Positions 52,535-62,112 of a DNA stretch of 64,000 bases are shown here, piece by piece. Each line of letters starts with the position of its first letter. Position 1 is the first letter of the stretch. A program made the position numbers and the translations under genes. Source of the DNA: CAVQBP01 sp963740945 (GTDB lineage Bacteria; Bacteroidota; Ignavibacteria; Ignavibacteriales; Ignavibacteriaceae); the NCBI GenBank assembly GCA_963740945.1, contig CAVUGE010000043.1, positions 1 through 64,000 on the forward strand. The letters are read 5' to 3'. The notes beneath the pieces were generated by a model. The model did no database searches and was not told where the DNA came from. It saw only the letters and a program-made list of their open reading frames with translations.

Positions 52535-55438
52535 TCATCTCAATAATATCATCTTTTTTGTTGAAATAAAATCATCTGCCCTTAATTGATAAAAATATAC
52601 ACCGCTAGCTAATCCTGCTGCATTGAATTGAATCTCGTAATTACCGCTTTGTTGATATTTGTTTACTAATGTCTTTATTTCTCTTCCAAGTATATCATAA
52701 ATTTTAATACTTACAATACCTGCTTTTTGAATTTGATATTTTATTATAGTTGACGGATTAAATGGATTAGGATAATTCTGCTCAAGTTTATAATCTTTTA
52801 TTAAACCGTCATTATTATTTTTAACATCGGTTGGAACTGTTAAATCTGGAGTAGGAAGCTTAACGGTTGTATAAATATGGTATTCACCAGGAGCAAGAGA
52901 AATGAAAGTGTTCTGGTTAGAAACATTCATACTGTCCCCCGAAAGATAATCATACCATTCGCCTGTTTGTTGAAAACTCGGATTCATATTTGATTGATAT
53001 ACTCCGAAATTCCCAATTATATTTACTTTCATTGATGAATCTGCAAACTGGATTGTTTTTAATGAATCTGCTACAATTGTTGTTGCATTTCTTTGAAAAA
53101 TAGGATAATTATTTCTTAACTTAATTAAAGCAGCCATGGTTTTGTAAAGTCTTAACCTATCTGGATTTTTTAAGTAGTCCCATCGAATAGGTTTAGGGTC
53201 AGTTTTTGCATAATCTGTCCCATACGGCTGAGGAACAGCATTAATTTTAATATCATAAAATTTTGAATAATCATATCCTAATTCACCGAATTCATAGATC
53301 ATCTTAGGGCCTGGAATTGTAAAAAAGAATGCTGATGCTTCGGCAATCCTTTTTAGACCGGTAGAAGTATCTTTGATATTATAGTCAGTGCCATGATTTC
53401 CATAAGCTTCATTCTTATACATTAACCTTTCTTCGTCATGACTTTCCATATAAGATACTAAACTTGGTTTAGACCATCCACGGTTAGCAAAGTATGCTCC
53501 TGATAAATTCCAGCTCTGGTCATCTCCTGAAGGTCCTTTCCTATACCCCATCGTAGCTTGATTGTAATTATAGTTCATATTTCCCCATGATAAAAATCCA
53601 AAATCAGATAAAACTTTCTCTTCATTATTATCTGCAAAATGCTCAAGTATTAATATTGAAGTTGAATCAATCTGCCATATTTTATTTGCCATCCTTTCAA
53701 GAATATTTATTCTTGATTGATCATACTGACCCCATGCTCCGACATTTCCAAGTGTATTTTTTTGAGTAAATCCTTTAGAGAGATCAAATCTGTAACCGTC
53801 TATATGATATTCGTTAATCCAGTAGCTTGTAACCCTGTCAACATAGTACCTGGTTTCCGGACTCTCATGATTAAAATCATTTCCCACATTAAAATCATGT
53901 TTAGGAATTGGATTTAACCATGGATTATTTGATGCTGGACGGTTATTAGCCTGATCCCAATATAGTCTCGCAAATGGAGATGATCCCATTACATGGTTAA
54001 GTACAATATCTAATATAACTGCTACACCCATCGAGTGAGCTTTATCTACTAGTGATTTTAACGCTTCAGGAGTGCCGTAATATTTATCAAGTGCCATATG
54101 GAAATCAGGGTTATATCCCCAGCTTATATTTCCTTCAAATTCCATTACCGGCATTAGTTCAATTGCATTAATCCCAAGTCTTTTTAGATAATTGAGAGTG
54201 TCTTCTACTGTTTTATACCAATGTGTTGAAACAAAATCCCTGACAAGCAATTCATAAATAACAAGATTTTTTATCTTAGGCTTTTTATAATTTGTTACTT
54301 CCCAGTTATACTGAGCTTTATCAGTTTGAAATACTGAAACAATCTCTGAAGTTTTACCGGATGGATAAGCTTTTAAATCCGGATAAACTGCATCTGAAAT
54401 AAATGAGTCATTAGATGGATCTAATATTTTATGAGAATATGGATCTGCTATTCTTAAATTGCCGTCAACAAAATACTGATAGGCATATTCCTTTCCAGGA
54501 GTTAAGTTATTAATCGTTATCCACCATACAACACTGTCACTTTTAATAGAATCTTCTTTCATAAAATAATTAGGGTCAACTTTCCAATCATTAAAATCTC
54601 CAACTACATAAACGAAACTTTTATATGGTGCATATAAAGCAAGTGTTACTGAGGTTGAAGAATTATAATTGATTCCTAATAGAGCGTTTTGCGGCAATTG
54701 AGCTTTAGTTTTAGAAGGATTTATTACTATATCAAATGAACTGGTATCGGCATTTCCGGCAGTATCAATTCCTACTGCAGAAACCTGAATTATTTTTGAT
54801 TGATAATCCCCTCCAAAAAAAGAGTACTTTAAAGAATCTTTACTGGTTTGAATTACTTGTTTTTCATTTACAAATAAAGCCAGGGTTGAGACTTTTGTTT
54901 CTAGTCCAACTGCTGAAACTTTAATATGGACAGAATCCGTTGATTTTATAAAATAAGGAGATCGTAATGGGTCTCCGTAATGAGTAGAAACCTGTGGTTC
55001 ATCAAAATTAACAGTTAATCCCGTACTGTATAGAGGGACAAAAATATCGGGGCTTGTCTGTTTAGAGCCATCCGACGTTCTGAACACAAATGCAAGAGAA
55101 TTAATATGTTCGTTTGAATTAACGTTATAAAATTTTCCTGGAAAACCAATTGTAAGTTTGTAATAATTAGTATTTAGTCTTGTTAGTGAAGGTTGTTTTT
55201 GATTATCTCCCCAATTTCCTATAACATGCTGCCAATCGCCTAAATTTGTATTAACACCGGTATGTGCATATAAAGTTCCGGGATAATTATGAATTGCTTG
55301 TGCACCGGGTTGTGTTGCATCCAGATAAACAACAATTGAATCATTTACTGTTGGATGCAGGGGTGATGTAGTTATCACCTGCGGGAGGGAAACAATAGTA
55401 AAAGTAAATAAGAAAAAAACTAATAACCTGGTTGTCAT
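52535..55438 (-). CDS. Secreted GH13 alpha-amylase-family enzyme with T9SS sorting domain
   Basis: This 967-residue protein has a signal peptide (1-19), a beta-sandwich region (about 25-245), a CBM48/E-set domain (about 258-345, VYVVGDFNDWKVDPNYFM), and the GH13 barrel (about 385-800). The nucleophile Asp is in DGYRFDLSKGF, the acid/base Glu in ILEHFADN, and the transition-state Asp in ESHDEERLMY. A C-terminal type IX sorting tail (about 890-967) has NYPNPFNPSTIIKY, DILGREIKTLV and GVYFYQL. It should cleave alpha-glucans at the cell surface. It shares the strand with the transporter gene 76 nt upstream. Confidence 0.93.
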   Translation of the reverse strand: MTTRLLVFFLFTFTIVSLPQVITTSPLHPTVNDSIVVYLDATQPGAQAIHNYPGTLYAHTGVNTNLGDWQHVIGNWGDNQKQPSLTRLNTNYYKLTIGFPGKFYNVNSNEHINSLAFVFRTSDGSKQTSPDIFVPLYSTGLTVNFDEPQVSTHYGDPLRSPYFIKSTDSVHIKVSAVGLETKVSTLALFVNEKQVIQTSKDSLKYSFFGGDYQSKIIQVSAVGIDTAGNADTSSFDIVINPSKTKAQLPQNALLGINYNSSTSVTLALYAPYKSFVYVVGDFNDWKVDPNYFMKEDSIKSDSVVWWITINNLTPGKEYAYQYFVDGNLRIADPYSHKILDPSNDSFISDAVYPDLKAYPSGKTSEIVSVFQTDKAQYNWEVTNYKKPKIKNLVIYELLVRDFVSTHWYKTVEDTLNYLKRLGINAIELMPVMEFEGNISWGYNPDFHMALDKYYGTPEALKSLVDKAHSMGVAVILDIVLNHVMGSSPFARLYWDQANNRPASNNPWLNPIPKHDFNVGNDFNHESPETRYYVDRVTSYWINEYHIDGYRFDLSKGFTQKNTLGNVGAWGQYDQSRINILERMANKIWQIDSTSILILEHFADNNEEKVLSDFGFLSWGNMNYNYNQATMGYRKGPSGDDQSWNLSGAYFANRGWSKPSLVSYMESHDEERLMYKNEAYGNHGTDYNIKDTSTGLKRIAEASAFFFTIPGPKMIYEFGELGYDYSKFYDIKINAVPQPYGTDYAKTDPKPIRWDYLKNPDRLRLYKTMAALIKLRNNYPIFQRNATTIVADSLKTIQFADSSMKVNIIGNFGVYQSNMNPSFQQTGEWYDYLSGDSMNVSNQNTFISLAPGEYHIYTTVKLPTPDLTVPTDVKNNNDGLIKDYKLEQNYPNPFNPSTIIKYQIQKAGIVSIKIYDILGREIKTLVNKYQQSGNYEIQFNAAGLASGVYFYQLRADDFISTKKMILLR

Positions 55439-55514
55439 ATATAAATCCTTAATATTAGATTGGCTGTCTTATCGCTTGAATATCGTCTAAGAAGTAATCA
55501 AACAAATTGAAAAG

Positions 55515-57077
55515 TTAAACACTTAATTCTTTTTCAATATTACTTATTTCTTCTTTAACATCTTTCACCTCATCTACATCATTAACAAACATTACCAGAA
55601 TTCCTGCAAGAATCATTGACGCACCTCCTAATAACAAAGCATTTATAGCATCTCCCCCAAACAGGTGTTTAACAAACCAGCCTAATATTGCGGCAGCAGT
55701 AATTTGCGGGATTACTATGAAGAAATTAAATATTCCCATATAGACACCCATCTTTTCGGGTGGTAAAGACCCAGCTAGAATTGCATAGGGCATAGCAAGA
55801 ATTGAAGCCCATGCTAATCCAATGCCGAGTTCCGAAACCAAAAGAAGTTTAGGATCTTTGATAACGTAGAATGAAAGGAAAGCAAGACCTCCGCAAATTA
55901 AACTTATCATATGAACTGTTTTCCTGTTTGTTTTTTTAGAAAGCCAAACAAGAACGAAAGCCATAACAGCAGCAAAACCATTATAGACCGCCATTAAAAC
56001 ACCTACCCAATCTGCACCTTCATTATATAATTCCGAAGTGGCATCTGTAGCTCCATAAATATGGTGGGTAACAGCCGGCGTGGTATAAATCCACATTGCA
56101 AATAAAGCAAACCATGAAAAAAATTGAACAAGTGCCAATTGTTTCATAGTTTTTGGCATTTTGAAAAAATCATTAAATACGGTTACAAAACCCCCTTCAT
56201 TTTTTTTCATTGCTGTCATTTTTGCAGCTATAAATAATAAAATTCCAAAGACTACTGCACCAAAGAACAAAACATAAAGTCCATAATCGGTCTCTTTTAA
56301 AGTTAAAAAAAGAATTGCGGCTCCAATCAATCCGATTAATGTCCATACTATTCCTCCACGGTAGAACCGCCTTGCTGAAACATGTTCATTTGAAATTTGA
56401 CTTTTTTCTAAATGAACGGAATTTTTATCTGATTCAGAAAATCTTTTTAGTTCTTCGGGAGAATATTCTTTAGAACTAAGTACTGTCCATAAAACTGCTG
56501 CCAGGAAAACTACACCGCCTATATAAAATGAATACTTAACTGAATCCGGTATTTTACCTGGCTGTGCTACATTGGAAATCCCTATCCAGTTTGTCATTAT
56601 ATAAGGAAGGGCAGAAGCTATTATGGCTCCGAATCCAATAAAAAAACTCTGCATAGAAAATCCTATTGTTCTCTGTTCAGACGGAAGCATATCTCCTACA
56701 AAAGCCCGGAACGGTTCCATCGAAATATTTATTGATGCATCCATTATCCACAGCATACCTGCAGCTACCCATAAAACGGGTGAGTTGGGCATAAATAACA
56801 AAGCAAGTGATGCTAGAATTGCTCCAGTTAAAAAGTATGGTCTTCTTCTTCCGAGCTTTCCCCAAGTTTTATCACTCATGTGTCCGATTATTGGCTGAAC
56901 TATTAAACCAGTAACCGGGGCTGCAATCCAGAGTATGGGAATATCATCAATTTTTGCTCCCAATGTTTCAAATATTCTGCTCACATTTGCGTTTTGCAAG
57001 GCAAATCCAAATTGAATTCCAAGAAATCCGAAACTCATATTCCAAATTTGCCAAAAGCTAAGTCGTGGTTTATTCAT
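55515..57077 (-). CDS. GPH/MFS-type sugar transporter (SLC45-like)
   Basis: This 520-residue protein has about twelve membrane helices and the GPH:cation symporter/SLC45 signature HMSDKTWGKLGRRRPYFLTGAI (read across about 62-83), plus MDASINISMEPFRAFVGDM. A cytosolic loop at about 205-240 separates the halves. The family imports oligosaccharides such as maltose or sucrose with H+/Na+. Lying between two GH13 amylase genes, it most likely takes up maltodextrins released by them. It diverges from the GH13 gene at 57228, sharing a 150-nt promoter region. Confidence 0.88.
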   Translation of the reverse strand: MNKPRLSFWQIWNMSFGFLGIQFGFALQNANVSRIFETLGAKIDDIPILWIAAPVTGLIVQPIIGHMSDKTWGKLGRRRPYFLTGAILASLALLFMPNSPVLWVAAGMLWIMDASINISMEPFRAFVGDMLPSEQRTIGFSMQSFFIGFGAIIASALPYIMTNWIGISNVAQPGKIPDSVKYSFYIGGVVFLAAVLWTVLSSKEYSPEELKRFSESDKNSVHLEKSQISNEHVSARRFYRGGIVWTLIGLIGAAILFLTLKETDYGLYVLFFGAVVFGILLFIAAKMTAMKKNEGGFVTVFNDFFKMPKTMKQLALVQFFSWFALFAMWIYTTPAVTHHIYGATDATSELYNEGADWVGVLMAVYNGFAAVMAFVLVWLSKKTNRKTVHMISLICGGLAFLSFYVIKDPKLLLVSELGIGLAWASILAMPYAILAGSLPPEKMGVYMGIFNFFIVIPQITAAAILGWFVKHLFGGDAINALLLGGASMILAGILVMFVNDVDEVKDVKEEISNIEKELSV

Positions 57078-57227
57078 TGAGATAGTTCCTCTTGCTTTAT
57101 GGAAAGCTTTCTATTAAAATCATGGTGAATATAAGTAAAAAAATTTTTTTAACAACCTCCCCATTTGGGTAGTTATATTATTGAATAATCATTCTTATAT
57201 TTGACTATTAATAATTAGGAGAGGCAC

Positions 57228-58583
57228 ATGCCCCGAAGAAGTTATTCTGTTTGGACTATACTCATATCCCTTTTATTTTACTTTTCTTCAAACATATTTG
57301 CTCAAAAGGAAACTACTGTAGTTCATCCGGATTGGAGTAAAAATGCTTCGATTTATGAAGTAAATATACGGCAATATACTCCCGAAGGTACATTTAAAGC
57401 ATTTCAAAAACATGTTCCGGATATAAAAAGAATGGGTATCGAAATTATTTGGATCATGCCTATTAATTCGATTGGTGAGAAAAATAGGAAAGGAACTCTT
57501 GGGAGTTATTATTCTGTAAAAAATTATAAAACTATAAACAGTGAATTCGGTTCTCTTAATGATTTTAAAAATCTTGTTAACGAAATTCATAGACAGGGAA
57601 TGCATGTGATATTAGATTGGGTGGCAAATCATACTTCTTGGGATAATGTCTTAACAAAAACAAATCCTGATTTTTATAAAAGAGATTCTCTGGGAAATTT
57701 TGTACCCCCCGTTGCAGATTGGACAGACGTAATAGCCTTAAACTATAATAATCCGAATTTATGGCTATATATGGAAAATACTATGGAATATTGGGTTAAA
57801 GAGTGTAATATTGATGGTTTCCGTTGTGATGTAGCTAGTATGGTACCTGTTCCATTCTGGAATTTTGTACGTAAGGAATTAGAGAAAATTAAACCTGTAT
57901 TTATGCTGGCAGAAGCCGAAAATCCGGATCTGCAAAAACATGCTTTTGATATGACTTATGCATGGGAATTTCATAATATTATTAAGGAAATTTATAAGGG
58001 GAAAAAAAATGTAAAGGATCTTGATAAATATTATAATAAAGAAAAGGATAATTATAATCCTGCTGCATACCGGATGGTTTTTACTACAAATCATGACGAA
58101 AATAGTTGGAATGGTACAGTCTTTCAAAGATTTGGTGATGCTGTTAAAACTTTTTCTGTATTGTGCGGTGTAATTAAAGGAATGCCACTTGTCTATAGTG
58201 GTCAGGAAGCTGCTATGGATAAACCATTAAGGTTTTTCGATAAAGATACTATCAGATGGCAAAAAAGCAGCCTCAGAAAATTGTATACCGATCTTATTAA
58301 TTTAAAAATAAAAAATAAAGCATTGTGGAATGGTCTGGATGGTGGTGAAATGGAACGGGTTAAAACTAATAATGATGATTATATATTTTCTTTTGTCAGG
58401 CAAAAAGATAATAATAAAGTATTTGTAGTTTTTAACCTCTCGCCGGCAAAACAGAATGTAGTAATTAACAATATAAAAATAACCGGTAATTATAAAGACT
58501 TCTTTAATAACGAAAACCTATCCTTGAAATCCAATTATAGTACTGAACTAAAACCCTGGGGATATAAAGTTTATGTAGAATAA
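57228..58583 (+). CDS. Secreted GH13 alpha-amylase-family glycosidase
   Basis: This 451-residue enzyme has a signal peptide (about 1-27, ending IFAQ) and a GH13 barrel. The nucleophile is the Asp in DGFRCDVASMVP (about 199-210), the acid/base the Glu in FMLAEAENPD, and TTNHDENSW carries the third catalytic Asp. ILDWVANHTSWDN marks conserved region I. A small C-terminal beta domain ends at about 451. No T9SS tail, so probably periplasmic. AGGAGAGG at 57217-57224 supports the ATG at 57228. It works with the transporter on the other strand and malQ at 16329. Confidence 0.92.
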   Translation: MPRRSYSVWTILISLLFYFSSNIFAQKETTVVHPDWSKNASIYEVNIRQYTPEGTFKAFQKHVPDIKRMGIEIIWIMPINSIGEKNRKGTLGSYYSVKNYKTINSEFGSLNDFKNLVNEIHRQGMHVILDWVANHTSWDNVLTKTNPDFYKRDSLGNFVPPVADWTDVIALNYNNPNLWLYMENTMEYWVKECNIDGFRCDVASMVPVPFWNFVRKELEKIKPVFMLAEAENPDLQKHAFDMTYAWEFHNIIKEIYKGKKNVKDLDKYYNKEKDNYNPAAYRMVFTTNHDENSWNGTVFQRFGDAVKTFSVLCGVIKGMPLVYSGQEAAMDKPLRFFDKDTIRWQKSSLRKLYTDLINLKIKNKALWNGLDGGEMERVKTNNDDYIFSFVRQKDNNKVFVVFNLSPAKQNVVINNIKITGNYKDFFNNENLSLKSNYSTELKPWGYKVYVE

Positions 58584-58669
58584 TTATTTTAATCTAAAAA
58601 TCTTAAAATTTTAACCTGACGTTTAAGTTAGGGTTTTATTTCGAGGGTGACCAAAAAGTAGAGATTGTC

Positions 58670-58740
58670 ATGCTGAACTTGATTCAGCATCTGTTTTCAG
58701 CGCAAAATTGCAAGGTTAGATTCCGGGTCAAGCCCGGAAT
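58670..58740. repeat. Double-hairpin interspersed-type repeat
   Basis: Two perfect 8-bp stems with 5-nt loops: ATGCTGAA/TTCAGCAT (58670-58690) and ATTCCGGG/CCCGGAAT (58720-58740). GTCA and TGAC flank the pair (58667-58670 and 58739-58743 region), so the whole is a larger dyad. Sequences of this wording recur as interspersed palindromic elements in many bacterial genomes; only one copy is in this window. Confidence 0.6.
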
Positions 58741-58992
58741 GACACTTTTTAGTCAACCCCTTTGGTTTCGCTGCTATTTATTTGTATCTACAATAATATC
58801 AAGCCCTACTGGGTTAGGGAAAAACTGCATCATTGATAAAACGTATATGACTTTAGAGGTTGTGTGAAAATACAGAAAAACCGTCTACCTTCTATAGATG
58901 AATTGGTTAATGATATTGAATACAATAGGATTTTGCGAAACGGAGTTTCGCGTTACAATTGAATTGAATTGATAAATTCGACAAGGAACTAT

Positions 58993-59036
58993 AGCGTATG
59001 TGAAGCGTATCTGGAGCGTATGTGGAGCGTATCTGG
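58993..59036. repeat. Four tandem 11-bp repeats
   Basis: The unit AGCGTATSTGG occurs four times head to tail: 58993-59003 (last bases GA), 59004-59014, 59015-59025 and 59026-59036, alternating AGCGTATGTG and AGCGTATCTG. The reverse complement of its core (AGATACGCTC) appears at 29721-29730. No spacer or coding sense is seen. Confidence 0.8.
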
Positions 59037-59099
59037 ACTTCATGTAACTACGAGGTACATTTTTTTCGGTCTCAATACACAATACTCCCTAACCATTTA

Positions 59100-61112
59100 T
59101 TATTTCATCATTTTCTTTAACCTGTTAACTTCATCCCTTAATGAAGCCGCTTTCTCAAATTCCAGATCTTTAGCCGCCAGGTACATCTGTTCGGTTAATT
59201 GTTCAATTAAGTCCCTTTTCTGATCTGAATTCATATATTTCAAAACCGGTTCTGCAACTTTAGAGAATGTAAATGTTTCCTTTTCTTCCCTTTTTCTGAC
59301 ATCAGCAATAGAAGTTGAACTCATAATTTCTTCCATGCTTTTATAGATAGTTTTAGGAGATATATTATGCTCCTCATTATATTTTAATTGGATTATTCTC
59401 CGTCTGTTAGTTTCATCTATAGTTTTCCTCATAGATTCGGTTATTCTATCTGCATACATTATTACTTTTCCGTTTACATTCCTTGCTGTTCTCCCTGCCG
59501 TTTGCATTAATGACCGCTCACTCCTTAAAAATCCTTCTTTGTCTGCATCAATAATAGCTACTAAGGAAACTTCAGGCAGATCTAATCCCTCTCTTAATAG
59601 ATTTACACCAACCAGAACATCAAATTCTCCTAATCGCAAATCTCTTAATATTTCTACACGTTCGAGTGCATCTATATCCGAATGAATATACCTTACATTT
59701 ATTCCTATTTTATCCAGGTAATCAGAAAGATCCTCAGCCATCTTTTTTGTTAAGGTAGTAACAAGTATCCTTTCTTTCTTCTCCACCCTTTTTCTAACTT
59801 CACCAATCAAATCATCAATTTGCCCTTTAATTGGGCGTACTATTATTTCAGGATCAAGCAGCCCGGTTGGTCGAATAATTTGTTCAACAACTACTCCTCC
59901 GCTTCTTTGAAGTTCAAAATCAGCAGGGGTAGCACTGACAAAAATTACCTGGTCAAGCATATTTTCAAATTCTTCAAATTTCATAGGACGATTATCTAGT
60001 GCAGATGGTAAACGAAAACCGTGTTCAACTAAAGTTTCTTTTCTAGCTCTGTCTCCATTAAACATCCCCCTTATCTGGGGAACTGTAACATGAGATTCAT
60101 CAATAATAGTTAAAAATTCTTTCGGGAAATAATCCATAAGGTTAAATGGTCTTGTGCCCGGAGCACGTCCGTCCATATGACGCGAATAATTTTCAATCCC
60201 CGAACAATATCCTATTTCCTTCATCATTTCAATATCAAACTTTGTTCTTTGTTCAAGACGTTGAGCTTCAAGATATTTTTCCTGTGAACGAAAAAAGTTT
60301 AATCGTTCATCCAGTTCAATTTCTATATTATATATCGCTTTTTGAACCTGATCCCTGTTTGATACAAAATATTTTGCCGGATATACCGCAGTTGTCTCAA
60401 CTTCTTTTATAACTGTGCCTGTCACAGAATCAATAGTCGAAATCTTTTCGATTTCATCATCCCATAACTCTACCCTTATTGCCTCTTCATATTGGTAGGC
60501 AGGAATAATTTCGATAACATCACCTCTTGCGCGAAATGTGCCTCTCCCGAATTCAGTGTCATTCCTGACAAAATGAATATCTATTAAATTCCTAAGAAGC
60601 TTCTTTCTTTGAATTCTGTCCCCCTTATTTAGAAAGATTATTTGGTTTGCAAACTCCTGCGGCGCTCCAATGCCGTAAATGCAGCTAACACTTGCAATAA
60701 CCATCACGTCTTTTCTTCCTTCAATCAATGCTGTTGTTGCTTTTAATCTCAACCGGTCTATTTCTTCGTTTATGGAGAAATCTTTTTCAATATATAAGTC
60801 ACTTGCAACTACATATGCCTCAGGCTGATAGTAATCATAATAGCTGATAAAAAATTCGACAGCATTCTTAGAGAAAAATCCCTTAAATTCCGAATATAGT
60901 TGTGCGGCGAGAGTTTTATTATGTGAGATTACCAGGACCGGTTTATTAATTTCTTTTATTACATTCGATATTGTAAAAGTCTTTCCGCTTCCGGTTACTC
61001 CAAGAAGAGTTTGATATTTATCACCTCTATGAATTCCTTCAATTAATTGTTTTATAGCCTCAGGCTGATCTCCCGATGGTTGATAATTAGAGAATAATTC
61101 AAATTTATCCAT
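59100..61112 (-). CDS. uvrB: UvrABC system protein B
   Basis: This 670-residue DNA-damage recognition helicase-like subunit has the Walker A GVTGSGKT (about 39-46), the beta-hairpin region YYDYYQPEAYV (about 91-101) that inserts between DNA strands, IDESHVTVPQ (about 338-347), the helicase VI-like QTAGRTARN (about 541-549) and a C-terminal UVR motif (about 630-665) that binds UvrC. Length matches the family. It acts in nucleotide excision repair with UvrA and UvrC, which are not in the window. Confidence 0.97.
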   Translation of the reverse strand: MDKFELFSNYQPSGDQPEAIKQLIEGIHRGDKYQTLLGVTGSGKTFTISNVIKEINKPVLVISHNKTLAAQLYSEFKGFFSKNAVEFFISYYDYYQPEAYVVASDLYIEKDFSINEEIDRLRLKATTALIEGRKDVMVIASVSCIYGIGAPQEFANQIIFLNKGDRIQRKKLLRNLIDIHFVRNDTEFGRGTFRARGDVIEIIPAYQYEEAIRVELWDDEIEKISTIDSVTGTVIKEVETTAVYPAKYFVSNRDQVQKAIYNIEIELDERLNFFRSQEKYLEAQRLEQRTKFDIEMMKEIGYCSGIENYSRHMDGRAPGTRPFNLMDYFPKEFLTIIDESHVTVPQIRGMFNGDRARKETLVEHGFRLPSALDNRPMKFEEFENMLDQVIFVSATPADFELQRSGGVVVEQIIRPTGLLDPEIIVRPIKGQIDDLIGEVRKRVEKKERILVTTLTKKMAEDLSDYLDKIGINVRYIHSDIDALERVEILRDLRLGEFDVLVGVNLLREGLDLPEVSLVAIIDADKEGFLRSERSLMQTAGRTARNVNGKVIMYADRITESMRKTIDETNRRRIIQLKYNEEHNISPKTIYKSMEEIMSSTSIADVRKREEKETFTFSKVAEPVLKYMNSDQKRDLIEQLTEQMYLAAKDLEFEKAASLRDEVNRLKKMMK

Positions 61113-61132
61113 AAATTAACCTCACCCCCCAG

Positions 61133-61157
61133 CCCCTCTCCTTATTAAGGAGAGGGG
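61133..61157. repeat. Near-perfect 12-bp palindrome upstream of uvrB
   Basis: CCCCTCTCCTTA (61133-61144) and TAAGGAGAGGGG (61146-61157) form a 12-bp inverted repeat around one base. It is preceded by CTCACCCCCCAG. This C-rich palindrome is a common interspersed element in Bacteroidota-type genomes. It lies 20 nt before the uvrB start, so it would be in the leader or promoter of that gene. Confidence 0.65.
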
Positions 61158-61255
61158 GGATTAATAGCTTAAATTAATATTAGAAAATAAAGTTAATAAT
61201 ATTTAGTTTACTTATTCAATGTAAATTGGTTTGGTAAAATGATCTATTATTAAAA

Positions 61256-61624
61256 ATGAATAAAAATAAAACATGGATTATTATTAGCGGAATTTTAGGA
61301 TTTTTAGGCATTGCTCTTGGTGCCTTTGGCGCTCATATTCTAGAACCAAAATTAAATTCCGAAATGATGTCTATTTATAATAAAGGAATTCTCTACCACT
61401 TAATTCATTCAGTAGTTATATTATCAATTGCTTTATACGGCAGTGATAAATTTTACAAGTGTTCATTGTTCTTTACAATCGGTATAATTTTATTCTCCTT
61501 TTCCCTATATCTTTATTCAGTAACTCAACTTCTTTTTTTCGCAATGATTACTCCACTTGGCGGGATCAGTTTTCTAATTGGATGGACTTTGATTATTTTT
61601 GAAGGATTCAGGTCTTCAAAATGA
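61256..61624 (+). CDS. DUF423 family membrane protein
   Basis: This 122-residue protein has four membrane helices and the DUF423/YwdK signature: GFLGIALGAFGAHIL at about 15-29, then YHLIHSVVILSIAL (about 47-60) and TPLGGISFLIGWTLI (about 100-114). The family is found widely and has no known function. It stands alone, diverging from uvrB, with the palindrome at 61133 in the shared upstream region. Confidence 0.9.
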   Translation: MNKNKTWIIISGILGFLGIALGAFGAHILEPKLNSEMMSIYNKGILYHLIHSVVILSIALYGSDKFYKCSLFFTIGIILFSFSLYLYSVTQLLFFAMITPLGGISFLIGWTLIIFEGFRSSK

Positions 61625-61687
61625 AATAAATTATTAGAACAGGAAATGATTAAACATGTACATTTTTAACAATTATGGAGGTTAGGA

Positions 61688-62104
61688 ATGGAAAAGGAAA
61701 CCCGGCAAAAATCAAATGATCAAATCCAGTGGATAATGGATAAAAAACAAAAGGCGGAAAGTAAAAAGCATAGTTTACACAGATCGAACACCCAGACTAT
61801 TATTACCGGCCTGCTCACAAGTACATTTGCAACAATTTTAGCCGGCTATACAGCTGCATCTAATTCTCCATTAATGAACTGGCGATGGACATGCGCCCTT
61901 GTTGCCGTTTTTACTCTTTGTGCAACCATAGCAACCGGAATTCAAAAACAATTCGATTTATCCGGAAACCTGTCTAAGGTTTCAGGATGCCTTGGCAGAT
62001 TGAATGCCCTTGAACTTGCTGTACGTTTAGGAATACGGCCTAGTGAAGAAATAGTCAAAGAATGCGAGGAAATTGCAGTGCAATATCCCGAGTTTATAAG
62101 CTGA
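61688..62104 (+). CDS. Small two-TM protein of unknown function
   Basis: The 138-residue product has a charged N-terminal helix (about 8-35, Lys/Gln rich), two membrane helices (about 38-57 and 64-84), and a cytosolic helical tail with GRLNALELAVRLGI and EEIVKECEEIAVQYPEF. GGAGG at 61677-61681 with a 6-nt spacer fixes the start. The helix-TM-TM-helix arrangement resembles SLATT-type proteins in outline, but no family can be assigned. It is convergent with the methyltransferase, ending 8 nt away. Confidence 0.65.
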   Translation: MEKETRQKSNDQIQWIMDKKQKAESKKHSLHRSNTQTIITGLLTSTFATILAGYTAASNSPLMNWRWTCALVAVFTLCATIATGIQKQFDLSGNLSKVSGCLGRLNALELAVRLGIRPSEEIVKECEEIAVQYPEFIS

Positions 62105-62112
62105 TGCATAGA

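Larger units (their letters stand above)
58584..59099. other. Gene-free region rich in small repeats
   Basis: No gene is supported. It contains a double-hairpin element (58670-58740), a short hairpin GCGAAACggaGTTTCGC at about 58934-58950, and four tandem 11-bp repeats at 58993-59036. It separates the GH13 gene from uvrB, which converges on it. Confidence 0.6.

Noticed and set aside
57151..57174. Possible operator dyad in the divergent GH13/transporter promoter region
   Set aside because: The arms (AACAACC and GGGTAGTT) pair imperfectly; not enough to claim a regulator site.
58670..58867. 65-codon frame across the double-hairpin repeat
   Set aside because: Its translation is created by palindromic repeat sequence and resembles no protein.
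58993..59036. Possible CRISPR array
   Set aside because: The 11-bp units are directly adjacent with no spacers, and no cas gene is near.
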